A stretch of DNA of 64,000 nt. Source: Ciona savignyi (taxonomy: Eukaryota; Chordata; Ascidiacea; Phlebobranchia; Cionidae). Where the stretch lies: contig CH001404.1 of assembly GCA_000149265.1 (NCBI GenBank), positions 113,796-177,795 of the forward strand, written 5' to 3'. Each line of letters starts with the position of its first letter. Within the stretch, counting starts at the first letter, position 1. The translations under genes were made by a program, and so were the position numbers. Below, piece after piece: positions 1 through 12,100 of this stretch. The notes under the pieces are model-generated. The model had not been told where the DNA came from and ran no database searches. It saw nothing but the letters and a program-made list of their open reading frames with translations.

Positions 1-182
1 ATTTAATATTATATCACTTTGATTGAAAATTCTGACATGCTACCAGTTCTTTTGTATGTTCATATTAATATTCACTCTTACATTCTACCAAAAAGAGTTG
101 TTTTGTATTTCATATGAATACCCTGTAATGCCGACGGTATTCGGAACTATATATTAAGGTGCCATAAAGAATATTCTAATGT

Positions 183-351
183 TTATGTGCTGATATTCAA
201 CACAGAAATACAGCATTTCTTTCCACAAACATCAGACACTAAAGTCAAAGCTGCCCATACTTTTGAAAGAAACATAGAATTGACCGCAATTGTGCCATTT
301 CCAGATTCCGAATCAAAGTATTTTAGTTCCGGATCATGTCCCACTCCAACC
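183..351 (-). CDS. possible terminal exon of an unrecognised gene
   Basis: On the minus strand a good acceptor (TTTTTCAG, at 352-360) is followed by an open frame of about 55 codons ending in TAA at 183. The encoded tail reads VGVGHDPELKYFDSESGNG and continues to CGKKCC...NIST at the C-terminus, with a cysteine pair near the end. I do not recognise the family, and no further upstream exon could be joined with confidence in 500-3000. It could be the last exon of a minus-strand gene or a chance open frame. No clear AATAAA was seen just downstream. Confidence 0.3.
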
Positions 352-3008
352 TGAAAAATAAAAGTTAACCAACTTCGTATAACAGCTTTAGCATCAAACC
401 CTAAAACTAAATTTCCAATAACTAGTGTCTTATTTCCAATAAAGAAAAACGGCAAAACTACAGTAGTTAAAACACGTCAGTGAATATACACATTACAAAT
501 TAAGGAAATAAAAAAAACGATGTGGCCGTTAAACCTTGCATTAATAAAAATAAATTTCAACGAAACAATTTAAATCAAAATTAACTAATTAAATTTGATG
601 TTATTTTAGCCTTGAGTAAAAGTGTGCAAGCGCGACCCAGTACTAGGGAGATAGCCGGCTATGGGATTAGATATTCTGTTATATGATAAATAAAATAATC
701 TGTATAAATATAATTCTCAAACCATTCCGTATAAGTTTAACATGGCTGAGTAGATTGTTCTTTCCATGTCGCCATGATCGCAAGACACCAAATCATTATC
801 AAATATTCTGGATTAAAAATACAATGGCTAAAATTTGTCACTGCTAAAAAGAGTTATTTTATCGACTGATACTTACAATCGGAAAGTAAAAGAACAAATA
901 TGATTTGTCTTGTTTTTCTTCATATGATTGGCCGAGACTTTAGTAGAGCAACTTTGTTAAGTCAAATGAAGATATTACACAGGGGTATATTTAGCAAACA
1001 CTGTGATGTAAAAAATATGTTTAAGCTCTAAAAAGTTTGGAAAAGGGACAAATAATTGTTTTGTGTGTTTTTGCATAAAACTCACTGTAGGGGTGATTTT
1101 TTCGTTTTCCTTTAGAAATGATTATTAATCGAATTAAAACTTTTACATATGTTTACATTCTATAGGATTAAAATGTGCAAGAGCTGGCTTAAGTTGAAAC
1201 TTAGTAAATCTTAAGGATATGTTGGTAACTTGCTGCTGCACTTCATTATACAAAAAAACAGGGGAAATTCTTAATATCTACAAAACTGTAAAAAAGAAAC
1301 CTGTTTTTCGGCATTGTTTGGATGAACTATATGAATGAACATAAAGGAACAGTAACTATACAAACAGAACATAATTAAAATGTGTAGTAGTACATTTTCG
1401 GTATGTATTATCAGGGGAAATCTTGATAGACCTTCGCTGAAACTACAAAAAAATAGTTTGCACTGCCGTCCGCCGATTGTTAGCCATATCCCATGACTGG
1501 ATGCACAATTTTCCACATAATTTAAGAAACATGCAAATGTATAAGTAATGTATAATAAAAATTAATATTTAAACCTGAGAAATCCGGAACACATAAAATA
1601 CATAGGTAATTATGATGCACTACAGCGACCTGTATAAAACAGCTGTACAGTTAAAATCAACATAAATCAATCAAGAATTTCAGGTATAAAAAATAATATG
1701 AGGCCACCGTAAAAATGCACTGGTAATGGTTTTTGTATCTATCTTTCAATTCAATTTATTTTTCAAATAATAACATACATTCGGCGATAATTAATAAACA
1801 AACAATGGAAACCAACAAATAACCAAATGCAGTAATGAAATATCTATACCATACATTTGCACTTAATGCAGTGAAAGATCCAAAGATAAACTAGTCAAAC
1901 TACATTAAGTTTATATATATGTATGCTGTGTGTAATATTGCTTGAGGTTAGTTAATATGCTATAATATAATTGAGGTGCAAGGTTTGATGTGGAATAAAT
2001 AAATATATACGAATATAGGGAGAGAAAAAATAAGCAAATGGCTTCAGAAAAGTACAGTAGGTAATGGCATTACAATGATAATTAATATAAAACAATATTT
2101 ACAATTTCAGCTATATACAATATATATCAAAGCACAAAATTCATCATTTATGTACAGATGTATATTTTGAAATGATTTCGTAGTTTTAAATCATTAACTT
2201 TATTATAAGCTTAAACGAAATTATAACGAAACATAATATCTGCAATAAAGAAATAAGTACAAATAAGTGCGAACGTAAATAAGTCACCATGCTAACACAA
2301 TCGAGCTGACTGCAGGTTAGAAGTCGCACAGCACAACATAAAGGGAAATAAAGCAAGGCGTGTAGCCTAATTAACGTGAGCGCGCAGCGGCAATGTTAAT
2401 TATTACAATTCACGTCAATATGCAGTATTGACAATTGCCATATATACATAAAACATTTTTTTAAGAAACTGTTTATATTATTATTTTATAGGAATCAATT
2501 AGAAGTTGTTTGTATCTAAGTTTTAGTAAATTAAGTGAACACGTTTTATAGTTGCTAGGTATTTCCCCCCAAATTTTTACACCTTGTATTATCAATGAAT
2601 TTTGACCTAGTTTGGTTTTAGCTCTGGGCAAAAAGTAGTTCAAATTTTTTGCATGCCTTGTGTTGTGGTCATGACGAGAAGCAAGTGGTGCAAAATAGCT
2701 GGATTTACCCCATACCTTATCTACCTATTTTCGAGAATACAAAAAAACTGAACCCAACTCTAACCACTGAGCTGTCTTGTGTAAGATATATCTACCAATG
2801 ATTTGTTAACTTTGTTTACATGCTTTCTTGATGTCTGTGCTAAACCATTATTATTTGCATCATATATGTTGAAAGTAATAATGGGCGATTGTGTTGAAAT
2901 CGCCTAGACTAGACCGCATGGCGTAGGTTTCTTATTTTCCGAATTACAGTATGTGCTAAAAAAAACTGTAGTGTACGATTTTCTTCTGCTTTAACGCACA
3001 ATTAAAAA
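352..3008. other. non-coding AT-rich stretch
   Basis: Very AT-rich DNA with frequent stops on both strands. I see no exon with usable splice sites and recognisable protein content and no RNA gene. The minus-strand open frame at 1271-1516 has no supporting acceptor or homology. Part may be an intron of the gene whose possible last exon ends at 183. Confidence 0.5.
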
Positions 3009-3244
3009 CGGTACCTCTAAATACTACAGGACCGCTTAAATCGCTTGGAGCGCTTAAATCGCTTGGATCGCTTACTATGTTTTGTAATTACAAAAGCCAT
3101 GATAGTAATGTTAGGGTTGGGGTTAAAGTTAGTTCTGGGGTTGAGATTAGTGTTTGGGACAGGGTTAGAATTACTTTCCATAGCAATATAAGTGATCCAA
3201 GCGATCCAAGCGCTCCAAGCGGTCCTGTAGTATTTAGAGGCACC
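3009..3244. mobile_element. MITE with ~60 bp terminal inverted repeats, Mutator-like
   Basis: The ends are long inverted repeats: the left end begins GGTACCTCTAAATACTACAG and the right end, read in reverse complement, begins GGTGCCTCTAAATACTACAG. Both run on into repeats of CGCTT(AA/GG)-type octamers. The flanks share CAATTAAAAA (2999-3008 and 3245-3254), a 10-bp target duplication as expected for a Mutator-type transposase. The centre is a TTAGGGTTGGGGTTA-like sequence that recurs in other elements of this window. Nothing is coded; the two opposite open frames inside come only from the inverted repeat. Confidence 0.75.
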
Positions 3245-3648
3245 CAATTAAAAATACACTACTATTACAAGTATGAAATAGCTCGAAAAGTAAATACAAA
3301 ATAATCAGATAAGTAATTTCAATACGAACGAAAAAATGTGTACGACCCAACTTATATTTAAAAACTTTTCCGGGAAATCCCCACAAATTCTTATTAACAC
3401 TGCATATAAAAAAAACAAAACTAGAGAGTGTCAACCACGTGTTTAACCACAACTATTTGTAAAACACATTTTGTGTGCCATATATTCATGCTAAAGGTTC
3501 CCTTGTAACCACAATTTGTATCTTATACACCAAGTATGTAGTTTGTTTTTGCAAGCATAAACGCATGGGTCCTATAGTTATCAAACCAAAACAGCTCGAT
3601 TTAGTTTTTCAAGGCTTCGGGGAATCCTGTCCTTTTATTTTTTTAAGC
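3245..3648. other. non-coding spacer
   Basis: AT-rich spacer between the MITE and the tandem repeat. Short open frames only; no gene or RNA seen. Confidence 0.5.
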
Positions 3649-4560
3649 GTTAAATCAGTGGCTAATGCTTTTACATTCCACCATATCTGATTCAAATTGG
3701 AGCAGCCGTTCAAGCGCTATGCTAAAAAAAAACTATTTTTAGAAAAAAATACGGTTTTGGTTTTTAACGTCTCAGGGGAATTTCCCTAAATTTATCACCC
3801 ACAATTTTGGAGTCTTCATGTATAAACCAATTTGTTCTAACAAACGACAATTTTTTATTGCGATTCCATTACTCCTTTTGGTAGATGTCGAGGCGACATG
3901 GCATGCCTGTCACAATCATTATTTGAGGACAAAATATTATTTTTAAGGGTATTTCCCTAGGTATTTTTTTTTATTTTTTCCCATTGTTAAATCAGTGGTT
4001 GGTGCACTTACATTTCACCAAATCTTATTAAAATTGGACCAGTCGTTTAAGCGCCATGCTCTAAAAACCAATTTTTTAAGAAAAAATTACCGTTTTGGTT
4101 TTTAACGTCCCAGGGGAATTCCCCTGGATTTATCACCCAAAATTTTGGTTTCTGCATATCTAGACCATGTTGCCTAACAAAAGACAAATTTTTATTGCGA
4201 TTCCATTACTCCTTTTGGTAGATGTCGGGGCGACATGGCATGCCCTTCACAATTAGGATTTGAGAACATAATCTTATTTTTAAGGGTATTTCTCTAGGTA
4301 ATTTTTTTTAATTGTTAAATCAGTGGTTGGTGCACTTACATTCCACCAAATCTTATTAAAATTGGACCAGTCGTTTAAGCGCTTTGCTCCAAAAACCAAT
4401 TTTGAAGGAAAAATTACCGTTTTGGTTTTTAGCGTCCCAGGGGAATTCCCCTAAATTTATCACCGAAAATTTTGGTTTCTGCATATCAAGACCATGTTGT
4501 CAAACAAATGATAAAGTTTCATTGCGATCCCATTATTCCTTCTGGTAAAGTACCGCTGAA
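3649..4560. repeat. tandem repeat, ~330 bp unit, three copies
   Basis: The marker GTTAAATCAGTGG recurs at 3649, 3986 and 4314, giving unit lengths of about 337 and 328 bp. Other landmarks repeat in the same order: TTGGA(G/C)CAG(C/T)CGTT, CAGGGGAATT, TTTATCACC, GCGATTCCATTACTCC and GGTAGATGTCG. The third unit is incomplete at its right end. Copies differ by scattered substitutions and short indels, so the array is not recent. No open frame is conserved between units. Confidence 0.85.
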
Positions 4561-4642
4561 TTTGGAAAAGTGTTTTCAAGGTAACAATGTCCACTTGTTT
4601 TATTAAAGGGGCCACACAGCCTCTAAGCCAAATCGTCTAAAG

Positions 4643-4954
4643 CAGGGGTGCTCATTAAGTCGATCGCGATCTACCGGTTGATCGCGAAGGTGGTACTGGT
4701 CGATCGCGGCGTGACATTAAAAAATTATCATTCTAGCTTCAATGTTGTCACTTGATTGATATACAGGGCAGACATTCAGATGACAACTGAATGTTGCCGT
4801 TCGGGTGACCAATCAAATCAAACAACGGCTCTAAGTACAGCAAAACTTGCCGAAAGCGCCGCTCTTTCGCCTTTGCATTTTTGTAGTGGGTAGATCATTT
4901 TGACTCGGTCATTTTAAAAGTAGCTCGCATGCTGAAAAAGTGTGAGCACCCCTG
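4643..4954. mobile_element. non-autonomous hAT-like element
   Basis: Terminal inverted repeats CAGGGGTGCTCA and (right end) TGAGCACCCCTG are flanked by a perfect 8-bp direct repeat GTCTAAAG at 4635-4642 and 4955-4962. An 8-bp duplication with CAGGGG termini is the hallmark of hAT transposition. The 312-bp body has GATCGCG-rich repeats near the left end and no coding capacity. Confidence 0.85.
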
Positions 4955-5630
4955 GTCTAAAGGCACCAAAAAACTGAAAAGGTTGGAAACCAGCATATAA
5001 AAGAGTTTGGAAAACGTGTAGACCTGCTCCTGACGCCACAAACTTGTTTACGCGCTACAATCGTAAATAAAGCGGATTCCTGTTATGTCGTGCGATGTCC
5101 AATCAGTAAAATAGGAGGGCAATAAATGACCGGAAATATAGGCAATTGGGCTATTTTAGCCACGTGTTCGTAAAGTATTTTCTCTGCTTTTCAGCTAAAA
5201 CAATAAGGAAAGGCATAATCTTAATAATAAATACTGAAAAATTTCGTCAACCTCTCTCGTACATATAATGCTGGTCGAGTTGATATAAGAAAACCGAGAC
5301 AAGAGAACTATATCTGGATGCAAATTTGCTGCCAAAGCAATAGCATCTTGAGCCTGTGACAAAATCTTTGTTTGCGAATTGTAACCGCGTAAATCGTGCA
5401 AAAAAATAACCCTTAAAAGCGAGTGGACTCCGTGATTTTTGCAGAGAACAGGAAATCTATAGCTTGTTGGTTCAATCTCTATACCCTGACTAATTATCGG
5501 TTTCACTGGTTAAGCTTAGATCAGCGTTCGGCTACATACGAACCGCTCCATTACCTATGTTTTATAAAGGGAAGATATTGACAAATCCGAAATCGTCACG
5601 AAAAAAAATCTTTTTTTCACTTGATCTACA
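4955..5630. other. spacer, no supported gene
   Basis: Contains a 103-codon minus-strand open frame at 5195-5506 that I cannot assign. Nothing else is recognisable. Confidence 0.4.
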
Positions 5631-6566
5631 ATTTTTTCATCGCTTTTGTAGCGGCATGAATATAGAACAGATCGTCGCTTGTGGCGGGACTGTCATATGC
5701 GTTTTATCTGGTGGCAGATGACAAATCCCGATTGAAGCAGCAGATCCTATATGCTTCTGTATCTGCTGGGATTGCGTTGTTTGCCGGGTGTAGAAGTTAG
5801 GGTTAGGTATATATTGGGAATTAGGGGTTGGGGTTATGGTTCGGGGTTCGAGATTAGGAGTTATGGGTTAGGGTATAGCACCCCTGCTTTTTCTTTATTA
5901 TTTTGATCGCGGATTGCTGTGGTTGGGGCAGGCGCATTCGGCTTCTGCTCGTCGCTTAGCCGAAAGTTTAGCTTAGGTGGCGCTGCGATGGTCGGCGACT
6001 GACACTGATTTCTGATAATAATTAGATACATGGATCGCACTGCAAATACTTGATTTTATTCGGTATTACTGTACGTAAGTTCATTCTGCTGGTTGCTTTT
6101 TTGTTCATAAAATCACGACAATATATATCAAATAAATATAGGTCACGAGGACAGATAAGGTGTGGACGGCTATTTTAACTGCGTGAAATGGGTTGAGTTT
6201 GTAATAAAAACAGCGGACATTTCACCAACTAAACTTACTGCCATGGGTCGTAAGAACGACGCAAATAGTTTTTCAGTAATTAACACGTTTACATAGCCCA
6301 TAAGCAACAATTGTATAAAAACGAATAATGTTCAGCGATTCATCACAAGGGCAGGCATTGGCAACATACAACCCGCGGGTTCCGACCCGTAAAGGATTTT
6401 GACCGGCTATGATTAGGGGTTAGGAGGTGGGGTTGCCCACGGTGGTGGTTGCCCAGGGTGCCGCTTCAATCGGGTTTGTCATCTGCCAGCAGATAAAACG
6501 CATATGACAGTCCCGCAACAAGCGCGATCCGTCCCATTTTCATGCCGCTACAAGCGATGAAAAATA
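5631..6566. repeat. diverged inverted repeat, ~105 bp arms
   Basis: The left arm at 5631-5742 is the reverse complement, with scattered mismatches and small indels, of the right arm at 6461-6566. A shared landmark is GACTGTCATATGCGTTTTATC in the left arm versus its complement in the right arm. The spacer of about 720 bp holds GGTTAGGG-like simple sequence near 5800-5870. The right arm on the minus strand lies in a 64-codon open frame (6466-6660); the left arm has lost that frame. This may be two opposed copies of one dispersed repeat. Confidence 0.65.
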
Positions 6567-9135
6567 GGCGTATCGGCTGTTTTTTTCGCACGAGTCGCCT
6601 GTGTATTTTCACCACTGCAAGAGCAAGAGTAAAGTTTCCCGCCAGAATAAAGAAGAGCACCGAAGAAAATAATTATTGATTTTTAATATAGCAAAGAATT
6701 AAATTGGTGCAGGGGCAGTTGTTTTTGTGTGTGTGGCGCAACTTCATTCGGGAAGTGTATTATGCACGGGAAAGAAAAACCAGCATTAAAACCAAAGTAA
6801 GGAAAATTTAACTACAATTTATTTTCATGTGTTTTAGACTTGTATTCTTTTTTATTCATCTTTTAAGGAAAGTTTCTTTCATTTATTTATGTTGCCAATA
6901 CTGGTAAAAAGATACAAAATGGGTGTTATTAGTAAAACGAAAACAAAACGGCAGTCGATAAAATGCTGGTAGTTATATATAAAAATAAAATAGGTAAATG
7001 TTGGATGCGGTCCCAAAACTCAATCATTACCTAACAATAGAACTCAGAGAGTATCAAATTTAACGTAAGAAAGTCCCATAGATAGCTGTGTAGTTAATGA
7101 CTTTTTCTTTTGAAGTTTCTTTGTTTTGGTAGACAGAATGTGAAATAAATATAATACTTTTGCTTTAATAGTAATGGTTGATTTTGTGGGGAAATTAAAT
7201 ACATTGTGTAAATTTTAACTTTTGTATATAATTATATAATCCAATCTTAAAAGAATGGCATTTTTGACAAAATGTTATGTGTGCAACAGTGATCAATCTT
7301 GCGTGCATTCAAGACATTTTTTTAGAATTTATTTGGTATTTTACTATTATTTATTTTAAGTATTTTTGTTTTCATGTGCATGTTATTGTCATGCTTTCCC
7401 GACTACTATACATTGCACAGCCAACACTGAATCTGGTCGTACAAACCTTGTAGCTAATAGTGCAATATGTGGCACACTTAATTCGTATTCCGACAACTTC
7501 ACGAAAGCCTAATTTATATTCTTGATTACTTGCGACCATGGCAAAACCCTTTTTTAATTTCGATTAAGTCAAAATATGCGAGCACAACTTGATAAACACC
7601 AAAATCGGCTTTATTAGCTGTTAGCTGCAAGAGCCATGATTCTAAACTTTTATTATTAATCCATGCTCGAAAACAAAAGATAGCATGATAGTATATGGAA
7701 AAAAAGAAGTTCTGGGTACCTTAAAGCCTGATCATGTTAAAGCTTTTATTTTACAGCCTTTTAAGGGGGAGTTATATAGAACCAGTGATAACAGTAATAT
7801 GCAGTGCATATTGAACAATAACAAAACCACGGATTGGTTACATAGTAAAACTCTAATCTTGGTAATATGCTTAAATAGTGATGTGGCTTACACAGGTTAA
7901 AATTAATATAATGCATAGTAGAAACCTAACTGGTTGCAATTCTCATAAATATCGTAGTATATACCTGTAAAATAAAATGAAATTTGCCATTTCGGCTAAT
8001 GCTGTATTAGAACAATGGACATATATTGGCCGACCTGAAAGTGCAACCCTACAACTTAAATCTTTTGGTAACTGGTTTTTAGCAAACAAAAATGTTTGCA
8101 GAAATACATAAAAAAATTAGGTACCAGCAGCTATACTGTGCCGTTTTGTTAACTTAGTAGTGAAAACATTTAGTTTTGTTAACTTACTAGTGAAAACATT
8201 TAGCAGTTTAACAAAAAAATATTTTGAAAAAATTGTGGTTTTGACATCGCTCGATCTATACAAACCTTTGAACGGGTTTGTTGAAAGAGCCATTTTTGGA
8301 TCTACCTATACCTGCAATGTTGATTTGTTAAAAGAAAATGACTATTTGACATTCATTTAACTAAGTTAATTTTGTATGATACTAAGTATGCTCTGCTATG
8401 TATATAATATTAGATTTATATGTGGGAATATGTAATAGTTTTAGATGTGGACCACTGAGTTTTACAGAATGTGGGTTTCATATGGCTTAATATAATCATA
8501 TGCAGCTGCTCTGTAATTTCTGGGCAATTGCTTATAATGAAAAGTTCACTTAAAGCAATATTGTATTAGGTTATGTATAAAGCAATATTAAGGTTATGTA
8601 TAAATATTGGTATGCTTTAAGTAATTGGTGAGCAACATTGATATTATTTTTGTTGATTTGTCATTATATGCAGTGGCTTACAATTAATAGTATTACATTG
8701 CAACATCGTGTTATACCACTAACTAATCCGACTACCAGTACTTGTCTTGTTAAACAACGCGGAAGTCTGTCTAATATAAGGAAGTGGACCAGCACATAAT
8801 GATGCAATACACCACAGGAATCGAAATGAGAGACTAAACTAAACAAAATTTATTAACTTTAACAATGTGACAGGCATCTGGTAGTCAATTTTTTTACAAA
8901 AAAGTATACCAATACTGTAATACTAAAATTATATCTAAATATGGTGATTTATGCTTATGTTTTTTTTAAACCATAATCATTTTGAGCCCTGCTGTGCCTA
9001 ACAATGATGTGGCCTTATTCAAATCTTGTAGTAAACAGGACATGTTTGTTTGGTTAGTAGTAACCAATTGGTAAGAAGTTAGACAATCATTTATCTATGA
9101 TAGCTGGGAAAAAACAAGATTCTTTTATTTTGCAG
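6567..9135. other. AT-rich stretch, no recognised exon
   Basis: Probably the 5' flank or first intron of the SLF2-like gene that follows. A perfect-but-one 30-bp tandem duplication (TTTTGTTAACTTA.TAGTG...) occupies 8144-8173 and 8174-8203. Short open frames at 7685-7900 and 8160-8360 have no splice context or homology. The missing first coding exon of the downstream gene may lie here but could not be pinned down. Confidence 0.45.
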
Positions 9136-12100
9136 ACCAAATGTTATTACTAATTACTTCGAAAGTAGCCCACAGAAAATCCACCGACCAACAAAAGTTA
9201 GTGTCTTTTCTCAGGTGACCTTAACTTTTTTTTATTATTATTTGAATAAAATAGGGTTAAGAATTGAACTTATATTAAATAAATTTGTTTTATTACAAAA
9301 TTTGTGTTTAATATATAACTTATTTTCCAATTACTTTTTTGACAGGGTTTAAAGACTGTCGCTTTGCTGTCTTTTCGTTTTTTTCTGTCATAAAATGAAT
9401 ATTTTTTAATGAATATTTGTCTAAATATAAGAAATATAAAATTTCAAACAAAAACCTAAAGCTGTTGTTAAGCCAAAATATATATTTATAAGCTGCTAAA
9501 TTACTTTGTCATTCTTAAACCGAAACAATTAAAATAACATTTTTGTAGTATGGAATTTGTATGTGTTATTAGAGCTAGACGTAATTACAAAATTCGTAAT
9601 TAAGGACTTTGAAATTACGTTAAGAAAGTAAAGTGAAATTTAGGTAATTACTCATCTGTTTGTAATTTTTGACATGGAAATTTGAAAATAAAATCCAATT
9701 TCGAGCTTTGTTATCTGGGGTAAAGCAGATAGTTAGGACATATGATTTTGTTGCTGCATCAAAACATACAGGATAATTATGTTTTAACTGTGGTTTGGCT
9801 GTTCTGGTTAACCACAATTAAAATCCCTTTAGTAAAATGTCAGCAAATGACATTTTTTTAAATGTTTTTTTTTGCATATTGTAATTGGACATATTGCATT
9901 TGTATATATGCAGAAATCCAGTGTTTTGAATTAAAAAAAGCTGAGAAAAGTAGTATATTCCATTTGCAAATCAGCTAGACTTAGGAAAAAAGTTAAGTTT
10001 TATAAGCTCCTAATTGTTCAGCAGAATGAAAATTCTATTAGCATCAACAACTGCTATAAAAAAAACATGGTAGCCAGGTGTTATAGTGCTGCACAAACAC
10101 AAACGGTCAAATGTGGATACATGCAAAAAAGACTGAGCAATCTTTTAGTAAACTACATAGAATCAAGAGTTACTTTTGATTGACTAGGATTAATCGAAAT
10201 GGCAGTAAATACTCCCCATCTTGGATTTGTGGAATTTCAGTGTTTTAAAGTTGTAAAACTTTATACTTTTTGTTTATCATTAAAATGTAACCAAACACAG
10301 ATAATTTTGGTTGTTTGTTTATATAATAAAGATGTTATAAATATTAGGTAATTGGGAATTTTCTAAATGAGCTTACATAATTATGTAATAAAAAGTTAAT
10401 CTAATATGGCCAACTTTATGTGGTACCGTATCCCATTGTAAGTAACTCTTTCGAAATTTGATATGTTACATAAATAGCTGTTAAGCAATCTTTTCTGTTA
10501 ATTCTCATTGTTGCGTATTATTAACAACCAAACATTTAACACAGTACTTATTTAATTGACTTAGCAATAGTTACTTTCTACTATTTTTCTACTATAGGCT
10601 AAGCTACTAAGGTTATTTAACTAATGGTCAATTTTATTCGAAATATACATTTCTGGTATTAAAATGTAGTAAAAGCTGGTATGTAGTATCTAAAATGGAA
10701 ATACATCTGAATCGAAATTCAAAAATCGTATTGTTATTTTAGAACAATTGAATATTTTGCTTTTATACAACTCATTATCAACCTGATGTTTTATATTTTT
10801 AGGCAAATGAAACAAACCTTGTAAAGCCTAAGCTGGTGAAGAATTTTGACAAAAATTGTGTTGCATTAAGAGATGTAATTGTTATTTCAGATGAGGAGGA
10901 CAACAGAAATTTAAATGTGAGCTTTCCTTCTTTAAGATAGTATGTTACCATTGATTTCTATCTTAAAAATCTTGTTTTATTAGACTGGACAACTAGTAAT
11001 TGATCTTTTGGACGACTCTCCAGAAGTGGAGATGATTGATATTTCAAATGTTGAAGTTTTTAAAAGTAAGAAGCAGATGTTGAAGCAGAACCACCATGCT
11101 CCGAAATCAGGGGGGCATTTGAAAAAGGAAAAGAGACCAAGTGTTCAAAACACACAAAAAAGCCAACAAAGTAAAATTCCAAAGTTCACTAAAAGTAATG
11201 TGGAACGAAACATATGGTCAGATTACTTGAATGGATGTATAAAGCCATCAAATATGAAATCGAATTCTAGCATTCTGCCTGTAAACCATTTAAGCCATAG
11301 TCCAAATCTTGCCACCCATTCAGCTAGAAACGAAAATAGAGAAGTTGACACCCAAAGTGAACAAACCCAACTTAATATTAAGAGAAAATCAGAACATGGT
11401 TTACCAGCTATGAAAAGAAAGAAATTGGAAGAAACTGCCGTGATATCTAGTATTATTTCCTCTAAATCCAAAAACAATGTCAACACAATATCACCTAATG
11501 AGGAGAAACCGTTGCAAAGAATTTCAAATACACAAAGAAAAACTAGTTCTGATTCAAAAGTAAAATCGAACTCTTCGCCTCCAAATAATTTGCTTGAGAT
11601 TTACGGAACATATTCTAAAGATCATGCATCTTTGGCGTCACATGATTCTTCAGGCATATCTGATGAAGATGAAAGTGATCTTCCAGCATTTCTAAACAAC
11701 ACTCCTAGTCAAAGTAATTTGACATCAATGCTGATCGCTGAGAATAGAGAAGCTGATGATTATCACAAGGTATGAATTTGTGTGCCATAGTAAAATAATC
11801 AATATATATATTTAAATTAAAGCACAGTAGCGTTACTTTATTTCATTAGCTAACATTTTGCATTACAAAATGATTTCTACATGGACAATTTTTCAACAAT
11901 AACGCCGCTGCCATACATCGCACAGTTCATTTTTAGGCTCTTTATAGACTTGTAACATATTTCTGTTTTCTGACTATAAAACTGGGTCCTAATCAGGGTT
12001 TGAATTAATGGTTTTGAAACGATTCGCGAAATGCGTGGGTTAGGAGAAAATCGTTTTCGCGCATTGGCTATGTTAAATTGCCCTAGAATGCGGTTTCAGA

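Noticed and set aside
5195-5506. 103-codon minus-strand open frame
   Set aside because: No recognisable domain, no splice or poly(A) context. Kept only as a note in the spacer entry.
5800-5875. GGTTAGGG-rich stretch as interstitial telomere repeat
   Set aside because: The units are irregular (GGGTTAGG, GGGGTTGG, GGTTCGGG), like the cores of the MITEs here, not an ordered TTAGGG array.
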